64,000 bases of DNA from Flavobacteriales bacterium (GTDB lineage: Bacteria; Bacteroidota; Bacteroidia; Flavobacteriales_E; Vicingaceae), in contig JAGQZT010000031.1 of NCBI GenBank assembly GCA_020435335.1, forward strand, positions 1 to 64,000, written 5' to 3'. Below the pieces are notes generated by a model that was not told the origin of the DNA, did no database searches, and was given only the letters and a program-made list of their open reading frames with translations. Every line of letters starts with the position of its first letter. Within the stretch, counting starts at the first letter, position 1. Below, one piece after another: positions 1-8,165 of the stretch. The position numbers and the translations under genes are program-made.

Positions 1-58
1 ACGTTTGTATTACTACAAGACTCCTGTTCAACATTTTATTCACCAAAAAACGTCAACC

Positions 59-598
59 ATGCCTATCCTGAGATCAATCCTGTTTATTCCTTTATTTGTT
101 TTCACACACTATGGATTTTCCCGCGCTGGCAATCAGTTCCCTGAATTGAAAGTAGAGAACCTGGAGCAGAAAGTGATTAATTTACCCGGGTTTTCAAAAG
201 GGAAGTATTGCCTGATCGGATTGGCCTATTCCAAAAAAGCCGAAGCCGATATGCAGAGCTGGATGCAACCGGTGTATGATTTGTTTATCAATCAGAATAC
301 GTTTATTCCTGTTGATTATAATCTGGATGTATTTTTTGTGCCGATGTTTACCGGAACCAATCAGGTGATGTATCAAAGTGCGATGAAAAAAACGAAGGAA
401 ACCATCGATCCTGAGTTGGCGTCGCATGTGTTGTTCTACCAGGGGAGCATCGATGCATTGAAGTCTCCACTGAATTTAAAGGACAAAAACGTGCCTTATT
501 TCTTCGTGTTGGACGAATCGGGTGAGATCGTGTATACGACTTCGGGGGCTTTTACTCAAAAGAAACTGGATCAGATTGAAAGGTTGGTATTAGAGTAG
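59..598 (+). CDS. Secreted thioredoxin-fold-like protein of unknown function
   Basis: About 179 residues from the ATG at 59; an in-frame TTG at 5 is also open, but the ATG puts a hydrophobic signal peptide (ILFIPLFVFTHYGFSRA) at the N-terminus. The body reads like a thioredoxin-like fold: GKYCLIGLAYSKKAEADMQ near the start, then VPYFFVLDESGEIVYTTSG near the C-terminus, typical of the last strands of peroxiredoxin or ATP10-like proteins. No CxxC redox pair is visible, so catalytic activity is doubtful. It converges on hemE with no gap. The fold call is by motif impression; the function is unknown. Confidence 0.6.
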   Translation: MPILRSILFIPLFVFTHYGFSRAGNQFPELKVENLEQKVINLPGFSKGKYCLIGLAYSKKAEADMQSWMQPVYDLFINQNTFIPVDYNLDVFFVPMFTGTNQVMYQSAMKKTKETIDPELASHVLFYQGSIDALKSPLNLKDKNVPYFFVLDESGEIVYTTSGAFTQKKLDQIERLVLE

Positions 599-1636
599 TT
601 ACTTCCTCGTATACTCATGCACAAATTCGCACAAGCGCTTCACGTTTTCCACGGGAGTTCCGGGTAAAATACCATGACCTAAGTTAAAGATGTGACCGGG
701 TTTGCCTTTCACCGAATCCAGAATCTTTTTAGTCTTCCGTTCGATGACGTCCCAATCGGCGAATAAAGCTGTGGGGTCCAGGTTGCCCTGAACGGCTACT
801 TCGTAGTTCAGTTCTTCCCATACTTTGGCCAGATCGGTTTTCCAGTCAATGGCAATCACATCCGGGTTGGCTTTACGCAGGCTTGGGATCAGATGGGCCG
901 AATTCACACCCATGGAGATCAGCGGTACATTCGGGTATTTGCCTTTCACCACCTGCACCATTTTTTCCACGTGCGGATACACGTATTCATTGTAATCATC
1001 CACATCCAGGGCACCCACCCAACTGTCGAAGATCTGCACGGCCATGGCACCGCTTTCGATCTGGAAGTTAAGGTAATTGGCCATCACCGTAGCCAGTTTG
1101 TCCATGAGTAAATGCCAGGTTTTTGGTTCGTTGTACATGAAGGCTTTCATCTTCTCATAGTTTTTCGAGGGGCCGCCTTCGATCATGTAGCTGGCTAAGG
1201 TAAACGGAGCACCGACAAAACCGATACAGGGAACATTCAGTTCGCCTTTCAGGATGGTTAATGCCTTTCCGGTGTACCACATTTCGGTAGCCGGGTCGAC
1301 CACTTTCAGTTTCTCCACATCGGCAACGGTGCGTATCGGATTGTGGATGAGCGGGCCGTAGCCTTTCTTGTATTCAAAACTGATGCCCATCGGTCCGAGC
1401 GGGATCAGGATATCGGAAAAGATGATGGCTGAATCCAGTTCGAATTGATTGATCGGAAGCAGGGTCACTTCGGCACTGACTTCAGGAATGGTACTGATCT
1501 CGATGATGCTGTACTTTTCCTTGATCTTCATGTATTCCTTTTGGTAGCGTCCTGCCTGACGGGCCAGCCATAAAGGTGTGTATGGAGTTTCTTCCCTTCT
1601 GCAGGCTTTTAGAAAATTGTCGTTGAATGTAGTCAT
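599..1636 (-). CDS. hemE: Uroporphyrinogen decarboxylase
   Basis: 345 residues, full length for the family. HemE removes four acetate carboxyls from uroporphyrinogen III to give coproporphyrinogen III in cytoplasmic haem synthesis. The signature PLWLARQAGRYQKEY lies near the N-terminus (around residues 21-35), with the conserved Arg residues that hold substrate carboxylates, and FVGAPFTLASYMIEGG lies in the middle. It is the last gene of a minus-strand run hemB-hemL-hemE, about 55 bases after hemL, so co-transcription is likely. Identification is secure. Confidence 0.97.
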   Translation of the reverse strand: MTTFNDNFLKACRREETPYTPLWLARQAGRYQKEYMKIKEKYSIIEISTIPEVSAEVTLLPINQFELDSAIIFSDILIPLGPMGISFEYKKGYGPLIHNPIRTVADVEKLKVVDPATEMWYTGKALTILKGELNVPCIGFVGAPFTLASYMIEGGPSKNYEKMKAFMYNEPKTWHLLMDKLATVMANYLNFQIESGAMAVQIFDSWVGALDVDDYNEYVYPHVEKMVQVVKGKYPNVPLISMGVNSAHLIPSLRKANPDVIAIDWKTDLAKVWEELNYEVAVQGNLDPTALFADWDVIERKTKKILDSVKGKPGHIFNLGHGILPGTPVENVKRLCEFVHEYTRK

Positions 1637-1691
1637 ATATCTTATTGTCTGTCATGCCGGGCCTGACCCGGAATCTCTTTTAATCATAATA

Positions 1692-2975
1692 TTAGTTAAT
1701 CATCTTCATAGCAGTATGAATAGCTGTTTTCAATTTTTCCAGATCCGCTTCACTCAATGCGGAACTCAGGAACCACGCTTCAAACTGGCTTGGCGGGATG
1801 TAAACGCCGTTCTCGATTAGTCCCCAGAAAAATTTGGTGAACCGTTCCGTATCACAAGCTTGAGCCTCCGTGAAGTTGGTGATAATCTGACCGGAGAAGA
1901 ACGGATTGATCATCGATCCGAATCGGTTTACGGTTAATTCGATGCCATTTTCCAGGGCAGCTTCAAGTAAAGTGTTTTCAAGTATCTCAGCCTGGCGGTT
2001 GAACCGGTCGTAAGGATTTTGAGCTTTCAGTTCCGTAAGGGTAGAAATACCGGCGGCCATAGCTACGGGATTCCCGGATAACGTTCCGGCCTGATACATC
2101 CCTCCGAGCGGGGCAACCATCTCCATGATTTCGTTGCGGGCACCATAAGCACCAACCGGGAAGCCGCCACCGATCACTTTACCCAAACAAGTGATGTCGG
2201 CCTCAATGCCGAGTAATTCCTGTGCTCCGCCGAATGTTGAGCGGAAACCGGTCATTACTTCATCGATGACCAGTAAAATACCGTTTTCTTTGGTGATCTG
2301 GCGCAGTTCCCTGATGAAGGAGTCGGTTGGTAGCACAACGCCCATGTTACCGGCAATCGGTTCAATGAAAACTGCGGCAATATCATCGCATTCGGCGATG
2401 TGTTTTTTAACGGAATCGATGTCGTTGTACTCGGCGATCAGGGTATTCTTTACTGCGTCGGCAGGAACACCTTTACTTCCGGGAAGACTAAGAGTCGCTA
2501 AGCCACTGCCTGCAGCAACCAGTAAGGCGTCGGAATGTCCGTGGTAGCAACCGGCAAATTTCACGATGTGGTTCTTGCCAGTATAGGCTCTGGCTAAACG
2601 AATGGCACTCAAAACGGCTTCCGTTCCGGAGTTTACGAAACGAACTTTGTCCATACCGGGGAAAGCATCACACACCATTTCAGCCAGTTTGATCTCGTCG
2701 GCTGTGCTGGCGCCGTAGCTGAAACCGGTATTCACTTGTTTTTGAACGGCATCGATCACTTTCGGGTGTCCGTGGCCGAGGATCATGGGGCCGTAAGACA
2801 AGACCAGATCAATGTACTCATTGCCATCCACATCATATATTTTTGATCCCTGAGCACGTTCCATAAAAAGCGGATTACCACCCACGGATTTGAATGCTCG
2901 TACGGGTGAGTTAACGGCTCCTACCAAATGTTTTTGTCCTTCGTTGTATAATTCCTGAGATCGTTTGTTGTTCAT
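1692..2975 (-). CDS. hemL: Glutamate-1-semialdehyde 2,1-aminomutase
   Basis: 427 residues, the normal length. This PLP enzyme converts glutamate-1-semialdehyde to 5-aminolevulinate, so the organism uses the C5 (tRNA-Glu) route to haem. Visible marks are VNSGTEAVLSAIRLARAYTG (cofactor phosphate region), the IDEVMTGFR motif carrying the PLP-ring aspartate, and CLGKVIGGGFPVGAYG with the Schiff-base lysine near residue 267. It sits between hemB and hemE on the same strand. Confidence 0.97.
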   Translation of the reverse strand: MNNKRSQELYNEGQKHLVGAVNSPVRAFKSVGGNPLFMERAQGSKIYDVDGNEYIDLVLSYGPMILGHGHPKVIDAVQKQVNTGFSYGASTADEIKLAEMVCDAFPGMDKVRFVNSGTEAVLSAIRLARAYTGKNHIVKFAGCYHGHSDALLVAAGSGLATLSLPGSKGVPADAVKNTLIAEYNDIDSVKKHIAECDDIAAVFIEPIAGNMGVVLPTDSFIRELRQITKENGILLVIDEVMTGFRSTFGGAQELLGIEADITCLGKVIGGGFPVGAYGARNEIMEMVAPLGGMYQAGTLSGNPVAMAAGISTLTELKAQNPYDRFNRQAEILENTLLEAALENGIELTVNRFGSMINPFFSGQIITNFTEAQACDTERFTKFFWGLIENGVYIPPSQFEAWFLSSALSEADLEKLKTAIHTAMKMIN

Positions 2976-3057
2976 GTTTTTCTTTTTTGTGCTGTCGATC
3001 TTGTGGAGACATCTTCTAAGACTGTAAGAGGATTCCTCGACAAGGCTCGGAATGACT

Positions 3058-4026
3058 TTAGTTAGTATTCAATACTTTGGCTGCTTCTTTCGCAAAATAA
3101 GTAATGATGATGTCGGCTCCGGCCCGTTTGATGGAGAGCAGGGTTTCCATCATCACTTTTTGTTCGTCGATCCAGCCGTTTTTTCCGGCCGCTTTGATCA
3201 TGGAGTATTCGCCGCTTACATTGTAGGCTGCAATGGGAAGGTTGAAGTTGTTTTTCAGATCCCGGATGATGTCGAGGTAGGATAAGGCCGGTTTCACCAT
3301 GAGGATGGCGGCACCTTCGTCGGCATCGGCCTGAGCTTCGTTCAGGGCTTCGTTCCGGTTGGCCGGATCCATCTGGTAGGTGCGTCGATCGCCGAAACTT
3401 GGTGTGGAATCGGCAGCATCCCGGAAAGGTCCGTAGTAGGCCGAAGCGTATTTTACGGAATAGCCCATCACCGGTATATGATTGAAGCCGTTTTGATCCA
3501 GCTCATCACGAATTTCACGTACGGCAAAATCCATCATTCCGGAAGGAGCAACCATGTCTACCCCGGCTTTGGCCTGAGCCAGTACTTGTTTTCTGAGGTT
3601 CACCAGCGTGAGGTCGTTGTCCACATCATGATTGCATAACACGCCGCAATGGCCGTGATCGGTGTACTCGCAGAAGCACACATCGGCAACAACCTGCAGG
3701 TTTGGATAATCTTGTTTGATCTGACGAATGGCCTGCTGGATGATGCCTTCCGGATTCCAGCTCTCGCTGCCTTCGGCATCTTTGTGTAAGGGGATTCCAA
3801 ATAAGATTACCGATGGAATGCCGAGGCTGATCACTTCATCAATTTCTTCGTTGACCCGATCCAGTGAATAACGAAAAATACCGGGCATGGATGCGATCTC
3901 TTTTTTGATGTTGTTGCCCTCCTCGATGAAAAGCGGGTAGATGAAATCACTGACGTGAAGATGTGTTTCACGGACCTTTGCACGAATTTCCTCTGTTTTT
4001 CGATTGTCTCGTAGTCGTTCAGCCAT
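3058..4026 (-). CDS. hemB: Delta-aminolevulinic acid dehydratase (porphobilinogen synthase)
   Basis: 322 residues. It condenses two 5-aminolevulinate molecules to porphobilinogen. The metal-binding stretch [16 protein letters not shown] keeps cysteines and points to a zinc-type enzyme. The two Schiff-base lysines are in [18 protein letters not shown] and [16 protein letters not shown]. It heads the hemBLE run. A good TAnnTTTG box (TATATTTG, minus strand, 4044-4051) lies 17 bases upstream of the start codon. The divergent neighbour is the GbsR-like regulator. Confidence 0.97.
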   Translation of the reverse strand: MAERLRDNRKTEEIRAKVRETHLHVSDFIYPLFIEEGNNIKKEIASMPGIFRYSLDRVNEEIDEVISLGIPSVILFGIPLHKDAEGSESWNPEGIIQQAIRQIKQDYPNLQVVADVCFCEYTDHGHCGVLCNHDVDNDLTLVNLRKQVLAQAKAGVDMVAPSGMMDFAVREIRDELDQNGFNHIPVMGYSVKYASAYYGPFRDAADSTPSFGDRRTYQMDPANRNEALNEAQADADEGAAILMVKPALSYLDIIRDLKNNFNLPIAAYNVSGEYSMIKAAGKNGWIDEQKVMMETLLSIKRAGADIIITYFAKEAAKVLNTN

Positions 4027-4043
4027 TTTTCTTGAATAAGATA

Positions 4044-4051
4044 CAAATATA
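4044..4051 (-). promoter_or_regulatory. Bacteroidota -7 box of hemB
   Basis: TATATTTG on the minus strand fits TAnnTTTG, 17 bases upstream of the hemB ATG. I see no TTG at the usual -33 distance, so the call rests on the -7 box and its position. Confidence 0.55.
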
Positions 4052-4106
4052 AGTTTCTTCTCAACTTTTGGATGTGATAAAAGCGAATTAAATAAAAAGA
4101 TAAAAA

Positions 4107-4130
4107 AACTTTCATAAAATTTTGAAAGTT
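4107..4130. promoter_or_regulatory. Putative operator 1, TTTCA-N8-TGAAA inverted repeat
   Basis: Perfect 8-base arms AACTTTCA (4107-4114) and TGAAAGTT (4123-4130) around an 8-base centre. The right arm contains the -33 TTG (4122-4124) of the regulator promoter, so a bound repressor would block transcription. The same TTTCA-N8-TGAAA core recurs at 4706-4727. Inferred to be the binding site of the adjacent GbsR-like protein. Confidence 0.55.
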
Positions 4131-4150
4131 CAAAAAGTTTATTATCTTTG
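4122..4150 (+). promoter_or_regulatory. Promoter of the GbsR-like regulator gene
   Basis: TTG at 4122-4124, an 18-base spacer, then TATCTTTG at 4143-4150. This matches the Bacteroidota TTG / TAnnTTTG promoter. It lies 26 bases before the start codon. Confidence 0.65.
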
Positions 4151-4176
4151 ACAAAAGATTATTCAGAAAAGAACAA

Positions 4177-4686
4177 ATGAAATTAACCGAAGCCAAAGAA
4201 AAATTTATTCAATCGTGGGGAGGACTGGGTTCTACCTGGGGGATCAACCGGACGATGGCTCAGATACATGCTTTGTTTCTTATTTCTGAGGACTTACTGA
4301 GTACGGAGGAGGTGATGGAGGCGTTAAAAATTTCCAGGGGAAATGCCAACATGAATATCAGAACGTTGGTGGACTGGGGGCTGGTGTACAAAGAATATAA
4401 GAGTGGTGAGCGCAAAGAATTCTTTAGGGGAGAGAAAGACATCTGGAAGGTGACGCAGCGGGTTATTAAAGCCCGGCAGCGCCAGGAGTTGGATCCGATG
4501 ATCGAAGTACTGACGCAATTACAGCATGTGGAAGAAACCGCAAAAAACAAAACCGAAGTGGCGGCATTCAAGAAACAGATCAAAAACATCAAGGAACATG
4601 CTGAGTTGGCTGATAAAACCCTTACAAAAATCGGTTCTGCCGAGCAGAATTGGTTTCTAAAAACCTTTATGAAAATGATCAAGTAG
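4177..4686 (+). CDS. GbsR/MarR-family winged-helix transcription regulator
   Basis: 169 residues. The N-terminal half is a winged helix: MAQIHALFLISEDLLSTEEV, then the recognition part MEALKISRGNANMNIRTLVD and the wing GLVYKEYKSGERKEFF. The arrangement is that of the GbsR branch of MarR-like regulators. The C-terminal part is charged and helical, probably for dimerisation. Its promoter overlaps an inverted repeat, and a second repeat with the same core lies just after the gene, before two membrane-protein genes. The layout suggests autorepression and control of the genes downstream. The signal it senses is unknown. Confidence 0.85.
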   Translation: MKLTEAKEKFIQSWGGLGSTWGINRTMAQIHALFLISEDLLSTEEVMEALKISRGNANMNIRTLVDWGLVYKEYKSGERKEFFRGEKDIWKVTQRVIKARQRQELDPMIEVLTQLQHVEETAKNKTEVAAFKKQIKNIKEHAELADKTLTKIGSAEQNWFLKTFMKMIK

Positions 4687-4705
4687 CATATATTTTTTAA
4701 TAAAA

Positions 4706-4727
4706 ATTTTCAATAATTATTGAAAAT
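4706..4727. promoter_or_regulatory. Putative operator 2, 22-bp perfect palindrome
   Basis: A perfect 22-bp palindrome whose core is TTTCA (4708-4712), 8 bases, TGAAA (4721-4725). The half-sites and spacing are the same as in the operator overlapping the regulator promoter. It lies between the regulator stop and the next gene (start 4744), so it is probably an operator rather than a terminator. Confidence 0.55.
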
Positions 4728-4743
4728 ATTGAATAAATAGAAA

Positions 4744-5091
4744 ATGACTTACAATTTACTCAGTTATATCATCTACGCTCCGATAGCCATTTACATTACA
4801 GTAGTGGTTGGTTATCAGTGTTATAAGAATGGGTTGGTGTATGTTTTGTCCATTTTTCAGGACGAAAACCTTTCCCTGGCGATCAACAGAATCTTACTAA
4901 CAGGGTATTACCTCACTAATATCGGGTACGCCGTTCTAATCATAGAAAGCTGGGAGGAAGTGCAGAGTGTATTGCAACTGTTGAACGTGCTCAGTTTTAA
5001 GTTGGCAGGCATCATCCTGCTTCTGGCAGCCTTGCACTACATCAATATCCTGGTATTGTCATTATGGAGAAAAACAGCTCATATTAAATAA
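4744..5091 (+). CDS. Small integral membrane protein (first of a tandem pair)
   Basis: 115 residues with about three membrane segments: IIYAPIAIYITVVVGY, ILLTGYYLTNIGYAVLII and LAGIILLLAALHYINILVL. No family recognised. It is related to the next protein: both share a G(Y/F)YL(T/L)N(I/L)G(Y/F)A segment and a final S(F/Y)K(L/V)(A/G)G helix, so the two arose by duplication. It follows the GbsR-like regulator and a palindrome that probably controls it. Confidence 0.75.
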   Translation: MTYNLLSYIIYAPIAIYITVVVGYQCYKNGLVYVLSIFQDENLSLAINRILLTGYYLTNIGYAVLIIESWEEVQSVLQLLNVLSFKLAGIILLLAALHYINILVLSLWRKTAHIK

Positions 5092-5115
5092 ATTATTCAC
5101 TAAAATTATAAAGTC

Positions 5116-5523
5116 ATGGAAAACAAATTAGTTATTATCGCCTATGCCATCTACCTTCCGGTAGCACTGGGTCTCACTTATTATGTGGCCAGAACGTTGT
5201 TCAAAAATGCGAAAGTATTTATGCTGGATATTTTTAAAGGAAAGCAAGATATTGCTTACGCAACCAATCGTTTATTCGAGATCGGATTTTATTTGCTGAA
5301 CCTCGGTTTTGCCTTGATGATCCTGAAGATCAGGGTGAATCAGTACAATCCTTTCGAAACGACTCAGAAGTTGATTGAAACCCTGTCTTATAAAGTAGGA
5401 GGCTTCTCCATCTATCTGGGTGTGATGTTATTCTTAAATTTGTTGTTGTTTATGAGGGGAAGAAAAAAAGCAAGACAGTCGCAATTGCCTAAACAACAAT
5501 TTGTTCCACCAATCGCAAAATGA
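5116..5523 (+). CDS. Small integral membrane protein (second of a tandem pair)
   Basis: 135 residues, about three membrane segments and a basic C-terminal tail (RGRKKARQSQ). It aligns by eye along its whole length with the protein before it. The stop overlaps the start of the epimerase gene (ATGA at 5520-5523), so the two are translationally coupled. Function unknown; the coupling suggests a role linked to the epimerase, DCC and DUF2071 genes. Confidence 0.75.
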   Translation: MENKLVIIAYAIYLPVALGLTYYVARTLFKNAKVFMLDIFKGKQDIAYATNRLFEIGFYLLNLGFALMILKIRVNQYNPFETTQKLIETLSYKVGGFSIYLGVMLFLNLLLFMRGRKKARQSQLPKQQFVPPIAK

Positions 5524-6428
5524 AAAAAAGAATCGTCATAGCAGGAGGCACCGGTTTTATAGGAAAGGCTATTTCCAGTCATTTTCTTGAAAAAGGATAT
5601 GAAGTGGTTGTGCTGTCCCGGAGGAAAACAGAATGGAAAGATGACGTTCTCTACCAGCATTGGGACGGTAAAAATAGCGGGGAGTGGACACGGTACATCA
5701 ACGGTGCCGAAATCGTGGTCAACCTGACCGGAAAATCGGTTAATTGCCGTTATACGGAAGAGAATAAGCGGTTGATCTTATCTTCAAGAGTCGATGCGAC
5801 TACGATTCTCGGAGAGGTGATCAACCTAGCGGAACACCCCCCACAATTATGGATCAATGCCAGTACGGCAACGATTTATGATTATTCGCTGACCAAGCCG
5901 ATGACGGAAGAAAGCGGGGATATCGGCAACGATTTTTCAATGAGTGTGGCTTCAGCCTGGGAACATGCTTTCTTCGCCGCATCAACTCCCGGAACAAGGA
6001 AGGTAGCTCTGCGTATTTCCCTGGTTTTAGGCCAGGGTGAAGGGGTGTTACCGGTTTTGACAAAACTGGCCCGACTCGGGCTGGGTGGCTATCATGGTAA
6101 TGGGAAGCAGAAATTTGCCTGGATACACCTGGCAGATGTACTCGGAATTATTGATTTTGTTCTCGAGAATAACATCGAAGGTCCGGTTAATTGTACAACC
6201 GATACGGATATTAATAACAGGCAGTTTATGCAGGCTCTCCGAAAATCATTAGGAGTTCCTTTCGGGATGCCTACCCCTAAATTTGCGATGGAGCTCGGTG
6301 CCGTGGTGATGGGGACCGAATCGGAATTGTTGTTGAAGAGCCGGTACGTTAAGCCCAAACGGCTCCTGGATGCCGGTTATTCATTTCAATTTACGGATAT
6401 TCATGCTGCATTGCAGAATCTGAAATAA
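5520..6428 (+). CDS. TIGR01777-family NAD(P)-binding epimerase-like protein
   Basis: 302 residues, usual for the family (SDR39U1/YfcH-like extended SDR). The Rossmann glycine motif IAGGTGFIGKAISSHFLEKG is at residues 6-25. Other marks are VNLTGKSVNCRYTEENK, RISLVLGQGEGVLP and KFAWIHLADVLGIIDFVLEN, all characteristic of TIGR01777 proteins. The substrate is not established for the family. The TAATG junction at 6426-6430 couples it to the next gene. Confidence 0.92.
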   Translation: MKKRIVIAGGTGFIGKAISSHFLEKGYEVVVLSRRKTEWKDDVLYQHWDGKNSGEWTRYINGAEIVVNLTGKSVNCRYTEENKRLILSSRVDATTILGEVINLAEHPPQLWINASTATIYDYSLTKPMTEESGDIGNDFSMSVASAWEHAFFAASTPGTRKVALRISLVLGQGEGVLPVLTKLARLGLGGYHGNGKQKFAWIHLADVLGIIDFVLENNIEGPVNCTTDTDINNRQFMQALRKSLGVPFGMPTPKFAMELGAVVMGTESELLLKSRYVKPKRLLDAGYSFQFTDIHAALQNLK

Positions 6429-6829
6429 TGGTGGAAGGAAAACATATTATCCTCTTCGACGGAGCATGTAACTTTTGCAGTTTTTGGGTTAAATTCGTCA
6501 TTAAGCGCGACAAAAAAGATCAGTTTCGTTTTGCGTCATTGCAATCGGAAGCCGGAAAAAAACTTCTGGAAATGCATCGGGTTGATCCTTTGATTGACTC
6601 GGTCGTATTGATCAAACAGGACAAAGCATACATCAAATCAACGGCCACACTGCACATCATTAAATTATTAGGAGGTTTTCGTGCCCTGTTATTTGGTTTG
6701 ATCATCTTCCCTTCGTTTCTGCGTGATTTTTTTTACGATCTGATTGCCCGAAACCGCTACAAATGGTTCGGACAAAAAACGTGTGAATTACCGCTGAATC
6801 CGGATTTTAAAAATAAATTTATCATGTAA
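6428..6829 (+). CDS. DCC-family (DUF393) thiol-disulfide oxidoreductase-like protein
   Basis: 133 residues. The N-terminal IILFDGACNFCSFWVKFV carries the DxxCxxC motif that defines the DCC family, followed by FRFASLQSEAGKKLL. The hydrophobic FRALLFGLIIFPSFL may touch the membrane. It is coupled at both ends by TAATG junctions (6426-6430 and 6827-6831). A redox role is inferred from the paired cysteines. Confidence 0.92.
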   Translation: MVEGKHIILFDGACNFCSFWVKFVIKRDKKDQFRFASLQSEAGKKLLEMHRVDPLIDSVVLIKQDKAYIKSTATLHIIKLLGGFRALLFGLIIFPSFLRDFFYDLIARNRYKWFGQKTCELPLNPDFKNKFIM

Positions 6830-7551
6830 TGGCTAAACCTTTTCTAACAGCCGAATGGAAAAAACTGGCACTCCTCAATTATGACGTGCCCCCGGCTTTG
6901 CTGGAAGAATACGTGCCTTTTGGTGCCGAACTCGACCTGTGGCAAGGCAAATGCTATGTGAGCCTGGTTGGCTTCATGTTCCTGAATACGAAGGTAAAAG
7001 GATGCAAGCTTCCGGGACATGTGAATTTTGAAGAAGTAAACCTCCGCTTTTATGTCAGACACCAAGCCGCAAACGGGGAATGGAAGCGGGGTGTGGTATT
7101 CATTCAGGAAATTGTTCCCAAACCGATCATTACACTTGTAGCGAATAAAGTTTACAAAGAGCATTACCAAACCCGGGTGATGGATCACCGCTGGGAAATC
7201 CAGGGTCAGGATTTGGAAGTGACTTATACCTGGTATATTGGTAACCGGGAGAACACCATTGCCGTACTGGCCGGAAACAGCAAACAACATTTTGCTCCGG
7301 GTTCTGATGCGGATTTCATCACCGAGCATTATTGGGGTTATACTAAAATCTCTCCTGAAAAAACATCGGAATATGAAGTGAAACACCCGGCTTGGGAAGT
7401 GTATTCCGTTAAGAAAGCAGCAATTAATGTTGATTTTGGCATGACCTACGGAGAGGAGTTTGAGTTTCTTAACGACCGGCAGCCGGTATCCGTGATGCTG
7501 GCCGAAGGTTCGGAAATCAGCGTGGGAAGTAAGCGGATTATCCGCAAATAA
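6829..7551 (+). CDS. YqjF-family protein (DUF2071)
   Basis: 240 residues, typical of the DUF2071/YqjF family, whose biochemistry is not established. Supporting stretches are LLEEYVPFGAELDLWQGKCY, VSLVGFMFLNTKVKGCKLPG and VNLRFYVRHQAANGEWKRGV, followed by a C-terminal EHYWGYTKISPEKTSEYEV region. It is the last gene of a tightly coupled run. Confidence 0.88.
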   Translation: MAKPFLTAEWKKLALLNYDVPPALLEEYVPFGAELDLWQGKCYVSLVGFMFLNTKVKGCKLPGHVNFEEVNLRFYVRHQAANGEWKRGVVFIQEIVPKPIITLVANKVYKEHYQTRVMDHRWEIQGQDLEVTYTWYIGNRENTIAVLAGNSKQHFAPGSDADFITEHYWGYTKISPEKTSEYEVKHPAWEVYSVKKAAINVDFGMTYGEEFEFLNDRQPVSVMLAEGSEISVGSKRIIRK

Positions 7552-7553
7552 AT

Positions 7554-7561
7554 TAACTTTG
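7554..7561 (+). promoter_or_regulatory. -7 box directly before the exonuclease gene
   Basis: TAACTTTG fits TAnnTTTG. Only four bases separate it from the GTG start codon at 7566, so initiation at the usual distance would start the transcript at or very near the start codon and give a leaderless mRNA. Confidence 0.55.
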
Positions 7562-7565
7562 CTCC

Positions 7566-8081
7566 GTGTACGCAGTTGTAGATATTGAGGCCACCGGAGG
7601 TAATCACCTCAAAGGGAAGATTATTGAGATCGCCATTTATTCGTTTGATGGAGAGAAGATCGTTGATGAGTACACCACCCTGATTAATCCCGAAGTAAAA
7701 GTAGATTGGTATGTAACCAAGCTGACCGGAATTACCAATGCGATGGTGAGTAACGCTCCTTTGTTTGCAGAAGTGGCTCAGGAAATTTACCGGCGGCTCG
7801 AAGGGAAGATCTTCGTGGCCCACGATGTGGATTTCGATTACCGTTTTGTAAAGACCGAACTGAACCGGGTGGGATTCGAACTCAATGAGCCCAAGGTGTG
7901 TACCATTCAACTCAGTGAAAAGCATTTGCCGGAGATGGAATCGTATAGCCTCGGCAAGCTTTGTGAGGCGTTAAAAATTCCCATTCCGGAAGAAGACCGT
8001 CACCGGGCGGGAGGAGATGCACTGGCAACGACCAAGTTGTTGGCGATGTTGTTGTCGGACAATAAAGAAGCCGGATGGTGA
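7566..8081 (+). CDS. DnaQ-like DEDDh 3'-5' exonuclease
   Basis: 171 residues from a GTG; no upstream in-frame ATG is plausible and the exonuclease motif I starts at once. The DEDDh set is complete: VVDIEATGG (Asp and Glu), HDVDFDYRFV (Asp) and HRAGGDALAT (His and Asp). Length and motifs match stand-alone epsilon-subunit-like exonucleases, without a fused GIY-YIG domain. It may act in proofreading, repair or RNA turnover. The hairpin at 8067-8090 spans its stop codon. Confidence 0.9.
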   Translation: MYAVVDIEATGGNHLKGKIIEIAIYSFDGEKIVDEYTTLINPEVKVDWYVTKLTGITNAMVSNAPLFAEVAQEIYRRLEGKIFVAHDVDFDYRFVKTELNRVGFELNEPKVCTIQLSEKHLPEMESYSLGKLCEALKIPIPEEDRHRAGGDALATTKLLAMLLSDNKEAGW

Positions 8082-8090
8082 TCCGGCTTC
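8067..8090. terminator. Hairpin between convergent genes
   Basis: Perfect 10-bp stem GAAGCCGGAT / ATCCGGCTTC with loop GGTG that contains part of the exonuclease stop codon. There is no long T-run on the plus side and only TTTATT on the minus side, so termination in either direction may be weak. Confidence 0.5.
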
Positions 8091-8165
8091 TGGAGCAAAA
8101 CAACTGTAACTAAACTAAAACTATTTACTACTTATTGAAACATTACAGTTATCCATACTGCTCGC

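Noticed and set aside
3831-4196. 121-codon minus-strand frame across the hemB start
   Set aside because: Overlaps hemB and the divergent promoter region; low-complexity start and no motif.
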